DNA of 64,000 bases, taken from contig JAHLJT010008756.1 in NCBI GenBank assembly GCA_031308135.1, positions 72,761,821 through 72,825,820 on the forward strand, read 5' to 3'. Below are positions 30,944 through 41,035 of this stretch, in pieces. Position 1 is the first letter of the stretch, and the number at the start of each line of letters is the position of its first letter. The position numbers and the translations under genes are program-made. The notes under the pieces were generated by a model. That model was not told the DNA's origin. It saw nothing but the letters and a program-made list of their open reading frames with translations, and searched no databases. Origin of the DNA: Acheta domesticus. Lineage: Eukaryota > Arthropoda > Insecta > Orthoptera > Gryllidae.

Positions 30944-31140
30944 TCGGGAGCTTAGAGCTTATCCCGGCACGGCATTGCCCCGCTGGCGGGGGATAGGGAG
31001 TGTGATACTGAATGTAAGATGGCGCCGTATCTCACCATCCAGCGGGGGAAGACCCCACCTTCTGCGATTAAAATGTGCAGTACACTTAAGGGATTGATTA
31101 TCATAGCAATTGACGCGCCAGAAAACACGAAATAATCAAG
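30944..31140 (+). mobile_element. Family A SINE, copy A9 (3' half)
   Basis: Begins at TGTCGGGAGCTTAGAGCTTATCC. It holds a perfect 9-bp outer stem CCCCGCTGG / CCAGCGGGG, and ends with ATAGCAATTGACGCGCCAG followed by AATAATCA. The head and middle are missing. Confidence 0.8.
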
Positions 31141-31389
31141 GGACAGAACGCGGTACTGGAAACCAACGCTTTGAATCTTTATCTACCTCATAAAGAAGTT
31201 TTCTTCTTAAAAAAAAGTCGAACATTATTTGTGCACGCTGTAAATAAGCATTTGCTAATCCTAGATCTAATCAGTAGACATGATCACTGTGTCGAAGGAT
31301 CAAGAGAACGCGCGAACAAGCGCTCTCATTGCGGTGACTGCTACCGAGAGCGCCGGGGTTCAGACCCCGTCATACAAATCGGGCCGAAC
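31141..31389. other. Unassigned, with tRNA-like arm
   Basis: At about 31352-31371 a CCGGGGTTCAGACCCCG hairpin resembles a T-arm, but the loop has G where tRNAs have invariant A58 and no matching A box or acceptor stem is visible. Possibly a decayed SINE head. Not called as a tRNA. Confidence 0.3.
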
Positions 31390-31620
31390 AATCGCGGAAG
31401 ACGGGAGCAGCGGCGGGAGCGGAGCGGTCAGCGAAAGCGGCACGGCGGCGGCGGCGGCAGTGGCGGGCCTTATAAGGCCTCATGCAGCCGCGACCTGGCA
31501 GGCGGTGGCGGCTGCGGCGCGCGGTGCCCCTGCGCCCTCGATGGCCCAAACGGGCGCAGTCGCGGCTGCGGCCGCCGCCGCCGCCGCCGCCGCTGCCATG
31601 CTATCGTCCAGACGGCGGTC
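31390..31620. other. GC/CpG-rich island 8 with (GCC)n
   Basis: GGCGGC/GCCGCC runs (perfect GCC repeats about 31570-31592). Frames on both strands give polyalanine and are not credible. Confidence 0.6.
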
Positions 31621-31749
31621 AATCAAACGCCTAGAGAGTTTTTGCAAACGAAATAGCGCAGCACTTGCAGACGAAGCGATAAGATAGAAGGCTTTCCACA
31701 GAGTGACGGGAGGTATCATACATGTCGCGGCTAAATTTCGATGTACGGC

Positions 31750-32065
31750 CAAAGGCGGCTTCACACATTCGTTATTCGGCGAGTAGCGTGACGAACATTC
31801 GGTGCTCGCCCTCCCAACCGCGTTTCGTTCTTTTGCACACATCAAAGGAAGCGAACAATCGTCGAACTTATCAGCTGTTCGGGATTGGACGAGTGGTTCC
31901 TCGCTGGTTCGCTGCTTGGCGAATGCTGAATGTAAGGAGTCGCCTCAATGTCCTAAGCGGTTAAATTCGTGCATTAACCAGACGATGTGGATGAAACTGC
32001 GTAAATGTCGATGAAAGGAGCCTTACGCACTTCATTCGGCTAATGTTGACATTAGCCGAAGGGCG
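31750..32065. repeat. Imperfect direct repeat ending in a perfect hairpin
   Basis: AAAGGCGGCTTCACACATTCG (about 31751) and AAAGGAGCCTTACGCACTTC (about 32014) are imperfect direct repeats, each followed by ATTCGGC. The second runs into TTCGGCTAATGT-TG-ACATTAGCCGAA (32035-32060), a perfect 12-bp-stem hairpin. Possibly a decayed DNA-transposon or two copies of one. No class can be assigned. Confidence 0.5.
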
Positions 32066-34765
32066 CTGGCTAAAGTGAGGTGATTGTCCGAGTGTAAGAC
32101 ATGTGTGTACGTCGACAATGTTGTGGCATAAAATCGCGTTGAAATTACGCATTGCATAGACTTAGTTTTGTGTAAATCCTCAAGGCCGGAGCCTCGACAC
32201 CAACTCGGAGATACGTAGCGAAGCGTCAACAGATATATAAAGTGAGGCTAGTTGTTAGGTGGTATCGTGTAAATTGAAATTTACAATTGTGGAAATTAAA
32301 ACTTCACAACTTGTCTCTCACTAGCATTAGAAACATCCTAACAGCACTCTGGGCCCTATTTATCACATATTGTTGTCTATTCCACGTCACTATCACTTCC
32401 CCTACCTTACACATATCATATTGGCTAATATTATTCCGTCTAAAGACCGAAGTTGCCTTCATAGCTGACATTTCTTCGGGCTTTATCCACCCATTTTGGA
32501 TAATGTAAAAGAGTGCTTGAGTTCATTCCCTCGGTGCTGTAAACACACCCAACAACGAAAACATTTCGTCACGGGACGGAAAACCAACACAAACCTCCAA
32601 TAAATCTGCCTCACGAGCGTAGACGTGGTCTGTGTAGACCGCTAGGCGACCTGTGGGCAGCCACACCCCACTCGCTACCTGCCTCTTGACCCCGTCCATT
32701 GTTCCACCAGCGCCCCCTGGATTTCTTTCCAGCGTGCGCGAGCCGGCTGCTCTGTCGTGTTTATGAACGTTTCTTAAGCCTCGAGACCAGTCGGTGCTGT
32801 ACCGCGAACCAGGTTCAGTGTATGTAGTGTAAATGATGCTTAGTACATCGAACGTATGAATATCCATGTAAAGAAGTGCGAGTGCAAGAGTGAATTTGCG
32901 AACAAAGAAAGAAAAAAATGGAAAGAAAAATTGTGAAAAAATTCAAGTCCATTTTTGACATATCACTGAAAGTTTCGGATCATGCGATTTGGTCGGGTCG
33001 GATCAAATTCTCTGATCCGTAACTTTTTGTGTTAAAGAAATCACGACATATAACATACGCTCCATTAATCATATACACATATAACATATACATTAATAAT
33101 ATCATAAATTGTCTTCGTGGTTGACCTAAGGTATCGGAATATACTGTATACCATTTTTTTTTTTTTCATGACGTGGGTTTTTTCCCGTTTTCATTACTGG
33201 GAAGAAGGCGAATTAACTTACAATACACATGCAATGGATTGTAAAATGCCAGAGACATGCGTAACTTTTGCATGTTTGGTGATTAAGCGTGAAGGGTCGT
33301 TTTCAGGTTGTATTTTCTGTACGTACACAGGGGCTCCGACAAGCTCAAAACGTTTTCACTCGGTTTCTGTTCAGAAACCGTACCGTTTCTATCAAGTTTC
33401 AACAGCAAGATCGTTGTACGCCAGTGAAACCGAAATTGAAGAATTGAACCATGGAAATTTAAGGATTACCCGTGTGCGGAAATATTTCGGCAGTTTTATC
33501 GCCTAGGCTTGCATTGGTATTTTACTTTGACTGATATTGTATCGTACTGGTAAGGAATGAAATATTCTGCCTTAATTTTACATTTTTACCATTTTACAAT
33601 ATTGCCTCTTTATTTTGTCTTGGAGAGTACACGTGTCTACTTTCTGAAATTTATAGAAAATTCCGCTTCCTGCTCTTCGGCTCCTGGATTTATTGGAAAT
33701 TTCCAAATATCTCATGCTTTTTCCTTTGTTTCTTGTTCACCACTGGTTTCTTTTCTACTACTAGCAGCATTGCTGCTGTGTTTTTAATAAAATAATTATA
33801 TTTTTTATGTCGTACTTCAGAGAAAGAAATGCAATACAATATCCTTTTTTTGTTTCTTTGGTAAGATTTCATTAAACTTCTGATTCTTAACGTTATTCTA
33901 TAGTAATTAGTAATGTTTTATATTTTCTCCTTGATTCTGTTTTCAACATTGGCTTACTGAATAAAACGAAGATAAATCTTAATGTTCACTGAAATTCACT
34001 TTCTCATTTCCCCAACTTTCTCAAATTTATCACTCTGACTATGAAAGTCGTAGTACCCTTGAAAGAGATTTCCATGTTGTGACCTCTGTTGTAGAGACAG
34101 TGCTCAAACGCGCAACTTCTGTGAATCTGAACGTACGATAAGAACACTGGGGTCATTGACATGTGTACTTAATTACGTTCAAGTGAAAAAGTCCTATTGT
34201 CCGTAGTAATGGTATTCCAGGAAAGAGACTCTAAGAAGAATGAGTTGAAAAGTGCAGGAGCGAAGTTGTTGCTTTCATTTCGAAGATGGGGAGGATGAAT
34301 ATTTTCCTTTTCTGTCTCTATTTCACGCATAGAGATGTTTGACGAGCTATGTCTAAAACTAGACGAATACTGCCTATACTTAACTTTTCACTGTAACTAT
34401 ACAGATAGTAATTCAAAATATTCAAGAATTCTAATATGTTTAATGAAGCAATGTTTGTAAAATTTCAAGATATGATACCTTGAAAATTAAATTATGAGTA
34501 GTTAACAGTCCAAATGCTAAGATTTTGTGCAACACATTACGAGTAAATTCATGCGCTTCAGCATTTAAAATTGTGCATCATCCCTGTGAGTATATTATGT
34601 ATATCAAAAATCTTTAAAACCCTTCAAAACAACAGAATGCTTCTTGTGTGGCTTCACAGAATTCTTTGGTTGCTTGCCTTCTTGTTGCCCCGAACCCTTC
34701 ATTTTCTCGTGTACACATACTTACTCGTGCCGGGCCGTCTGACATGTTTTTGCTTGTGTTTACAG
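32066..34765. other. Unassigned sequence
   Basis: No gene confidently recognised. A moderate-GC block at 32560-32810 contains AGCGCCCCCTG (32709-32719), the complement of the CTCF core. A 129-codon plus frame (33117-33506) and a 114-codon minus frame (32523-32867) lack recognisable domains and splice support. Confidence 0.35.
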
Positions 34766-34781
34766 GTGAGTGGTTGAGGCC

Positions 34782-34820
34782 ATGCCGCCAGGGCAGACAT
34801 TTGCAGCCGAGCACGCGACC
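34782..34820 (+). CDS. Possible first coding exon (13 codons)
   Basis: A TTTTTGCTTGTGTTTACAG acceptor-like sequence ends at 34765. ATG at 34782 (context GAGGCCATGC) opens MPPGQTFAAEHAT, which ends at 34820 in phase 0 directly before GTGAGTAC, a strong donor (34821). The exon would span 34766-34820. Evidence is signal-based only, since 13 codons are too few for homology, and the acceptor is itself followed by GTGAGT. RNA evidence is needed. I rate it unlikely to moderately likely. Confidence 0.2.
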
Positions 34821-36024
34821 GTGAGTACAAAAGAAACCGCTGTCTGCGCGCAACTCTGTGCCAGCGCGAGACCACTTGCAGTCAGTTGTGCCAATTTACG
34901 GCTTTTCTCCCTAGATTTAAGGATTTAAATTACTGAAGAGATTCAAGGGTGTTTTCTCCATGGGTTTAGCGTTAAATATGAATGAATCACAGTGGAGAAG
35001 TGAAAATGTGACACTCCCATCCCCCTAGACTTGGGGTGAGATTTGAATTGAAGTGGAAAAATGTAAGGCAGCTTGCCGTTGCCTCAGCTCTTTAGTCTTC
35101 GGATGAGATTTCAATGAAAAGGAAGAGATATAAAGATTTTTTCCACTACCCCGTTAACTGCGAATATTCCGAGGTAGTCGCGAAACAGATTTTCTCTCCT
35201 CTTATCTAGTTTCCAAATATATGAAAACGCAATTGCAAGGAACGAACGGAAGAGGAATGGAAAAGTGCCTTGATGGATATAATAATATATCGTATTCTCA
35301 ATGTTTTGATAATAAATAAAAGTATTAATAATGAAATTAATAATAGTATTAATTATTAAACTACTTACATTATTTGTATTGTTAACTTAAATACAATTAC
35401 ATTTACAAATATAATTACAATTACAAATACATTGTATTTTCATTGCTCCTCTTTCGTTGAGCACGGAAATTCAAGTACCTTATTACATTTTTGAAACATT
35501 GCGCGTAAAACAACTTTGTTATATTTGTTTTCTGATTCTTATCTTGATTGTTCTCCTAAGAGAGAATCGACAGGTAAAGAATTGTTTGTGTTTGTGTTTG
35601 CATTTAACGTCGATTATTTTTATTCATCACTGATGGTTGATTTCTAAAATTATAAAAAACATATCGTGTATAAATTGTTGATGTCAACGGGGAATATACT
35701 TCAAACAATGGTGTAGCATCTCATTTGAATTATTTGTTTTGTAATTGATTACTTCAGCTTGCAATTGCCTTTAGAAATTAGGCTTTCCCCCTTACAATTA
35801 ATATGGTGGCGGTCATTAGTACAAAATTTTACTGTAAAACTGAAAAATCTTTATTTTCTAAAAAAATCTGTTAGAAGTTCAAATTATAATGTATCTTGAT
35901 TTAAATAAAATATATTTTTGTCATTTTTCTAGTAAAATAGTTTAGAAATTATTACACACGTACGAAAAGTTAATTATACCAATATGTATTACTACCAAAA
36001 TGTAACATTTGTAATGGGAAATAT
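34821..36024. other. Unassigned AT-rich sequence
   Basis: A homeodomain-like AT-rich stretch (35280-35440) contains many TTAATA/ATAATT words. No gene or repeat recognised. Confidence 0.4.
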
Positions 36025-36029
36025 GTGTC

Positions 36030-36260
36030 ATTGATTCGTGGTCGCAACTTCGGTCAGCTATTGAAGGTTGAGGGGAAATTTTGGGATAAGATTATCAACA
36101 CGTTGGTGGTTTTGCCTCGAAGAACTTGGCAACACTGCTTGCAGTGCTTTGACGTGCAGCGCGCTTCTTTTTTCGTTGCCCCGCCGGGCAGTGTTTGCTT
36201 TTGTGGAGCTTTGCTGTTCGTTTCGTGACGTTTGTATGTGATTGTTTCGAATCCGAGTCT
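36030..36260. promoter_or_regulatory. Possible insect core promoter region
   Basis: Moderate-GC unique block with TTGGCAACACTGC (about 36126-36138), similar in wording to the Ohler-1 class of insect core-promoter motif, followed by GTTCGTTTCGTGACG. No downstream exon can be tied to it, so direction and activity are unknown. Confidence 0.2.
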
Positions 36261-37785
36261 CTCTTCTTTCGGGATGAATAAGTAGTTGTTCACGAAACTG
36301 AAAACACACGACAAAGATTAGTATTTCATAAGAGGTAGTCATTGTAGCAAACGAAGTGTTTAATTTAGCAGTTTATATTCAGACGTCAAGTTTGCAAGCA
36401 CATAACACTAGTATATAAGAGCTTAATGTTGTATGCCATTTGTTTATGTAGTTCATTACGAATATAAAATCGAGACTTCCCACCATAACGAAGGATGAAC
36501 TGTCAAACCAAAAATTATTTGTCAAGAAAACGAAAATCGGTAAAAAAATAAAACGGATGCCACATATCAGCGGAATTGAGTGAATACTAACAAGAATCAA
36601 GACAGCCGTTTCTTTAATTTTAACATGTAAAATTTTAACATGTGATGTTACATGGCATTTTGCAAACTCGTAGGTCAAATGAATATTGCAAATCCAATAT
36701 CCATGTAATTTAAAGCACTTTTTTGAGAATAAATGCTTCACGAGAAGAGTCTTCAGAAAACGAGTGGTAACGCTCAGCGACATAACTGACATTACCTTTC
36801 TGCAACCTTTCATCTGTTTGATGAAGATTGATGTTCGTTGCTATTCCAAAAAAGGTGGAGATGTCTTATGACTAGTAAACAACGAATGGTAATTTTGTGA
36901 GTTGCCAGAAGCTGTGTACTTCAACGCAAAAAGCAAAAAGTGCAATAAGTATGCATGCATGAAGGAGGAGAACAATTTCACTAACCATTACACATTGTTA
37001 CCTTCAATGAAATGCAAAGCTTCACAGGCAGAGTGCGAATTTTATGCGTAATTTTATTGCCCACGAGAAAATGGTTACACAAAAGCAAAGCAACGATGTG
37101 ATTTTATACTTTCTTCTTTTACTCATTCTAAGACACGTTGGGGAAAAAAAGTATTCTAACCAACGTTTTGAGGATCTTGGAAGGTTTAGTGGTCATTGTG
37201 ACACATATTTGAGTGAGATTTTGGTTTTCATTTGTGTCTTTGCTTTCTAGTGAGTATCTTAAACAAATTTGTTTAATAAGTATACATTTCTTGATCCTAA
37301 ATAAACCGAAGATCACTTGACTAGTTCTCCTAGGAAGTAAGGTAATTTCCAAAGCATGTTGGTCTACGTTCGATTACACGAGTTTCGTTGTCGACCACTC
37401 TTCAAAACCTATTTGTATTGTTAACATAAGTCCGACATGAAAGAATATTTTTCATGTCTCTATGATGGGAAAACCTGATTTTTATTGAATCGTTTGTACT
37501 TATATTTGTATTTAAGTTTATTAATTTTGCCAGTATTTACGTTTGCCAACATTTTATGAAAATAATTAAATGCTTACTATGATGAAGGAATACTATTCTC
37601 TAAGAAGATAGGGTAAAAAATAAACGAGAAGGTTATTTATCGACAAAAAACGTTAGAAAAGTAAATGAAGAAACGTCTTTTGAAATAGAGACCAACTGCA
37701 ATGGAATGCAACGAATTGTTGCGCCTGTGCAACTTTGCTGCTCGAGAAAGCCTGGAGTAAGTGACTAAACAGTGGCATATTTTCG
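36261..37785. other. Unassigned AT-rich sequence
   Basis: Nothing recognised. The 144-codon minus frame (36379-36813) is Phe/Ile/Ser-rich and without domain signals. Confidence 0.4.
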
Positions 37786-38210
37786 ACTCTAGGTGCATAG
37801 CAAGGCCGAATTCAAAAATTGTTTGGAAGAGAATTCTATCGACTCGCTCCTCTGATCGATAGTTTCCCATTGGCACTCCGATCAATACCAGCGAATACTG
37901 GACAGTATCTTAAAATGTGGACTACAGATCGCGCGATCTTAACTTCCTCATCTTTCTCCCTACCTCTCCTCTTAGACACAGACATTTGCACTTTCATGCA
38001 CTCCACTCCCAACCAAGTCGAGGGAGCAGTTGTGAGCTTAGATAGATATTCCCTCCACAGGGGCAGTGCCTTGCTGGGGGACGTTCTTGGATTGCATGCA
38101 CTACAGTGGAGTGAGGGACGAACTCCGCCACCTCTTGGAATGCATGCACTACATTTACGGAACAAATCATAGCAGTCGACGCGACTGGAAACACTTTATA
38201 TTAAAACAAT
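37786..38210 (+). mobile_element. Family A SINE, copy A10
   Basis: CGAATTCAAAAATTGTTTGG, GAGAATTCTATCGACTCG, CCGATCAATACCAGCGAATAC, GACTACAGATCGCGCGATC, and 3' end CATAGCAGTCGACGCGACTG with an AAACAATCAAACA tail. The 3' stem region has been rearranged by a local duplication of a GCATGCACTACA word (38094-38105, 38141-38152). It abuts the LINE fragment that starts at 38220. Confidence 0.75.
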
Positions 38211-38219
38211 CAAACAGAG

Positions 38220-38475
38220 ATGAGGTTCCTTCGAAGAACTAAAGACTGCATATTAGAAGAGAAGATAAGAAATGAAGAAATTAGGCGAGAATTTAATGTA
38301 AATAGCATAAATAATGTAATGAAAATAAACAGGAAAAAGTAGCTGCAGCACTTAGAAAGAATGGAAAAAACAAGGCTGCCAAGATTAGCATATACATACA
38401 AACCGAGAAGGAAAATAGATATGGAAAGACCTAAGAAAAGCTGTAGAAGAAGAAGAAGAAGAAGAAGAAGAAAAC
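38220..38475 (+). pseudogene. LINE reverse-transcriptase C-terminal fragment with nonsense codon
   Basis: Translation from ATG at 38220 gives MRFLRRTKDCILEEKIRNEE, then an INRKK block, a TAG at about 38339 where relatives have Trp, then LQHLERMEKTRLPRLAYTYK and a KIDMERPKK block. This is the conserved C-terminal signature of a large group of LINE endonuclease-reverse transcriptases (MRFLRR...HxxRM...RLPK...GRPxxxW). It differs from the jockey elements in this window. The end runs into (AAG)n at 38446-38471. Only the last 80 or so residues survive, so it is a 5'-truncated dead copy. Confidence 0.8.
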
Positions 38476-38584
38476 AATCAAACAATCTGAAATTGATCAA
38501 GTGGAAGGTAAGTAACTCTGAAACAATCTTGCACATTTTTTGGTACAATCTAACTTCCTCGATAAAAATCGAATCGACAATCGA

Positions 38585-39020
38585 GCACGGACAGTGGCGC
38601 GCAGGGCGGGAATGGCATGCGGGTGCGTCGGCACGCACCTCCTCCAAAGCCAACTCCGCGCCCGCCATCTCCTCCTCCCAGGTATCTAATCGCCCGCGAC
38701 TGGCTTGTCCCGCGCGCGATGGCGACTCAGATATGCAGAAATGTCGCCGGGCCGCCCCGGGCGCGCGCCGGGAATTTTAAAGCCCTAAAATCAATATTGG
38801 AAGTGCGCGCGGGACGGAGCGAAGCGTCGCGGGGCGGGGCGGGGCTGGTGAGTGCCGGCGATGAGTGCCTCCTTTACGAGGCCGCGCCGCGGGTGATGGG
38901 GCTGGCTGCGAAGCGGGCCCCGCCCTGCACCTGCCACGCCACCGGGAGTCGATTCCGCGCCGCGCCGCGCCCGCCCAGTGCTCCCGAACCGCTGTCTGCC
39001 GGGACGAAATACCGTGATTG
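38585..39020. other. GC/CpG-rich island 9
   Basis: CpG-dense with many GCGCGC sites. It includes CTCCTCCCAGGTATCTAATCG and GGGCGGGGCGGGGCTGG (GC boxes, about 38833-38849). ORFs on both strands are compositional. It could be a promoter, but no exon can be outlined. Confidence 0.6.
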
Positions 39021-39105
39021 ATTGATTAGACTTCCATTTTTCTATAGTGGACAGTGACATTAGTTCATTGTTATATCTCCTGCTTTATAAAATGAATATT
39101 TTTAA

Positions 39106-39109
39106 TTAA
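39106..39109. repeat. TTAA target duplication, left
   Basis: TTAA immediately before the CCCTCCGGCGGG terminus. Matched by TTAA at 39741-39744. Confidence 0.85.
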
Positions 39110-39740
39110 CCCTCCGGCGGGCGCGTAGCGGCACTCAGTGCCGTATTGTTAAATTTTTGTTGATTTCGTGTAAATAATTGGTGTCGCACTATTGAGCTCA
39201 TAGTTATTCTTCGTTGATTATATTTACAAGCGCTCAAATCACGACGGTCAGACACTGACGGTCGACCATTATTCATTACTAACTCGAACTCTGCAACGGT
39301 TGCGGTACTTCGTGCCGCACGTGCCTTGTCATATAAGCATAATGTTTGCGTATTTTATCCATTTCAATTTTTACTGCTGTTTTGTTATGGAGATTCATGA
39401 CACAGATTTTGGAGTACTAATTACTAATTCAAATTTAAATGCGTTGTTTCCGAAGAAAGGTTACAAGGCACGTCTGCGTATTTATTCCTGGACATATAAC
39501 GCATGACAAGACACGGAGGGAGCGAGTGATGGATCAGACCCTTCTTAATATCGTTATTTCGTTTGGTATTTACTTAGTTTTTATGAAATAAAATGTATAA
39601 AAACGCAAATAAAGAACAGTTCCTTCACATTCTCCCACAAAAGTAATAATTATTGACGCAAAAATCGAAGTTGATAAATGCGGCACGAAGTGCCGCACGC
39701 GCCTGCTGGCGGGATATGATGGGACGCGCCCGCCGGAGGG
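39110..39740. mobile_element. piggyBac-type MITE, 631 bp
   Basis: Terminal inverted repeats are identical for 17 bases (CCCTCCGGCGGGCGCGT) and are flanked by TTAA on both sides, the signature of piggyBac-superfamily insertion. A small palindrome GCGGCAC-N-GTGCCGC occurs near both ends (39128-39143, 39680-39696) and once inside (39302-39318). The interior has a 68-codon frame (39300-39506, NSNLNALFPKKGYKA) but no transposase domain is recognisable, so the element must be mobilised in trans. Confidence 0.9.
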
Positions 39741-39744
39741 TTAA
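39741..39744. repeat. TTAA target duplication, right
   Basis: Partner of 39106-39109. Confidence 0.85.
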
Positions 39745-39914
39745 TTTGCAGATGTCCTTCTCAACGGGGCTCGTGGCGTCAGAAATGTGCTTACCCCAGT
39801 TACAAAGATTCATTTTGTGGGGCAGGAGGTTGGACAATGACCAAATGTCGTCGGCCACTGTAGAAAAATCGAAGTACATAATGTGTTTCGTGTCTGCCAT
39901 GGACATTAGACCGA

Positions 39915-40200
39915 GCGAAGTGGTTCAGGGCCTAGCGCGTTGACTTCACATTCGGGAGGTCCTGGTTCAATCCCCGAACCGGTCATCCTGACCGGGGTTT
40001 CCGTAGTTTCCCTCAGTCATCCGGACAGATGCTGCGATGGTTCTACTGAAAGGCCGCGACAGCAAAACCGGCGTCGCTAGACGAATTCGTTAACTACGTG
40101 AAGTCACGAAGTTTAAGCGAATTCGAGGCATCGCGGGTCTCTAGTGGGTGACTGATTAGGAATCCCGGGATCTAATGGCACCGATGCCAATAATTACCCT
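39915..40200 (+). mobile_element. Family C tRNA-headed SINE
   Basis: The head has A box TGGTTCAGGG (about 39921-39930) and B box GGTTCAATCCC (about 39964-39974). The body contains GGGGTTTCCGTAGTTTCCC and GATGCTGCGATGGTTC, a segment closely resembling the TTTTCCGTGGTTTCTCC...AATGCCGGAGCAGTACC part of family A. It ends near GGCACCGATGCCAATAATTACCC. Apparently near full length. Not a functional tRNA, since no acceptor stem closes it. Confidence 0.75.
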
Positions 40201-40221
40201 TTAGGGAACATATAATGATTA

Positions 40222-40705
40222 ATTACAAATACAAAACTGGATATTAAACCTGTTAACTACGGTGTAAGTTTTATCCCGGGAGATGACCGTGTTCGTTCCG
40301 CGCCGGAATGTAGGATCCAGCTGACATCGGAATTTCCTCTTCCAGGTATCTTTTCCAGTGGGACACCGCTGAGCTGAGTTAAGCTCTAAGCGCCTATCCA
40401 ATCTCCCTACAAATGTGATAGTAAAATGCATATAACTGTAAAGGTGAAGGAGGGAGGCCAACGATGAGGAAGAAAAGATCGCACACGGTCCGTGTCCTGT
40501 TAGAGCACTGAACCGGCATTTGCCTGGTATTGATGTGAGGAACCAAGGAAAACTACCAATCAGAGAAGCCTGTTGCTAGAATTCTCCTCCAGACAGAGGC
40601 TGAAATTGACCTAGCCATCTAACTAATGGCGAAAATTTTCCGTTATCGGAGACTCGAAGCTTAGAATCTCCTGGTGAGAGACACTGCAGTGGAATCATTT
40701 GTTGT
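40222..40705 (-). mobile_element. Family A SINE, copy A11
   Basis: Minus-strand copy with ACAAATGATTCCACTGCAGT near the head, AGAATTCTAGCAACAGGC, TTTTCCTTGGTTCC, CAATACCAGGCAAATGCC, TCCGGCGCGGAACG and a decayed 3' end. The CA tract is reduced. The small 3' hairpin persists as GGAA..TTCC. Confidence 0.75.
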
Positions 40706-40739
40706 CCCGAGACATCTCACCCGGACCCACTGTTCGGCC

Positions 40740-41035
40740 CGTTGACACCCTGCTTCAGGCGAAAGGAGTTGCAGAGAATGAGAAGCCGCCGAAATCGTTC
40801 ACGTGACGAGAATGTGCTATTGCATGTAATTTCGAGTTGCTCTCGGCGGTTGCTCGTCTCTTGTAGAGCAAAGAGCTTTTACCGCGTCCTGTTCACCAAT
40901 TTGCAGCGCGGGTCGGCGGACATAACTATATTCCGGTCCGCTGCGATGTGAATCGGCTCTGTGCAAAGATATGCTAATATCCATCTGCATAAACTGTTTG
41001 GACATCGTGTCATATGTAGTTTCATCATAATAACT
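40740..41035. promoter_or_regulatory. Candidate conserved element with POU/homeodomain words
   Basis: Unique moderate-GC block holding CACGTGACG (about 40800), TATTGCATGTAATTTCG, and AAGATATGCTAATATCC with CTGCATAAAC (40966-40995). ATGCTAAT and TGCATAA are POU-type words. No convincing exon. Confidence 0.25.

Noticed and set aside
31352..31371. tRNA T-arm
   Set aside because: The T-loop lacks the invariant A58 and no other tRNA arm is found.
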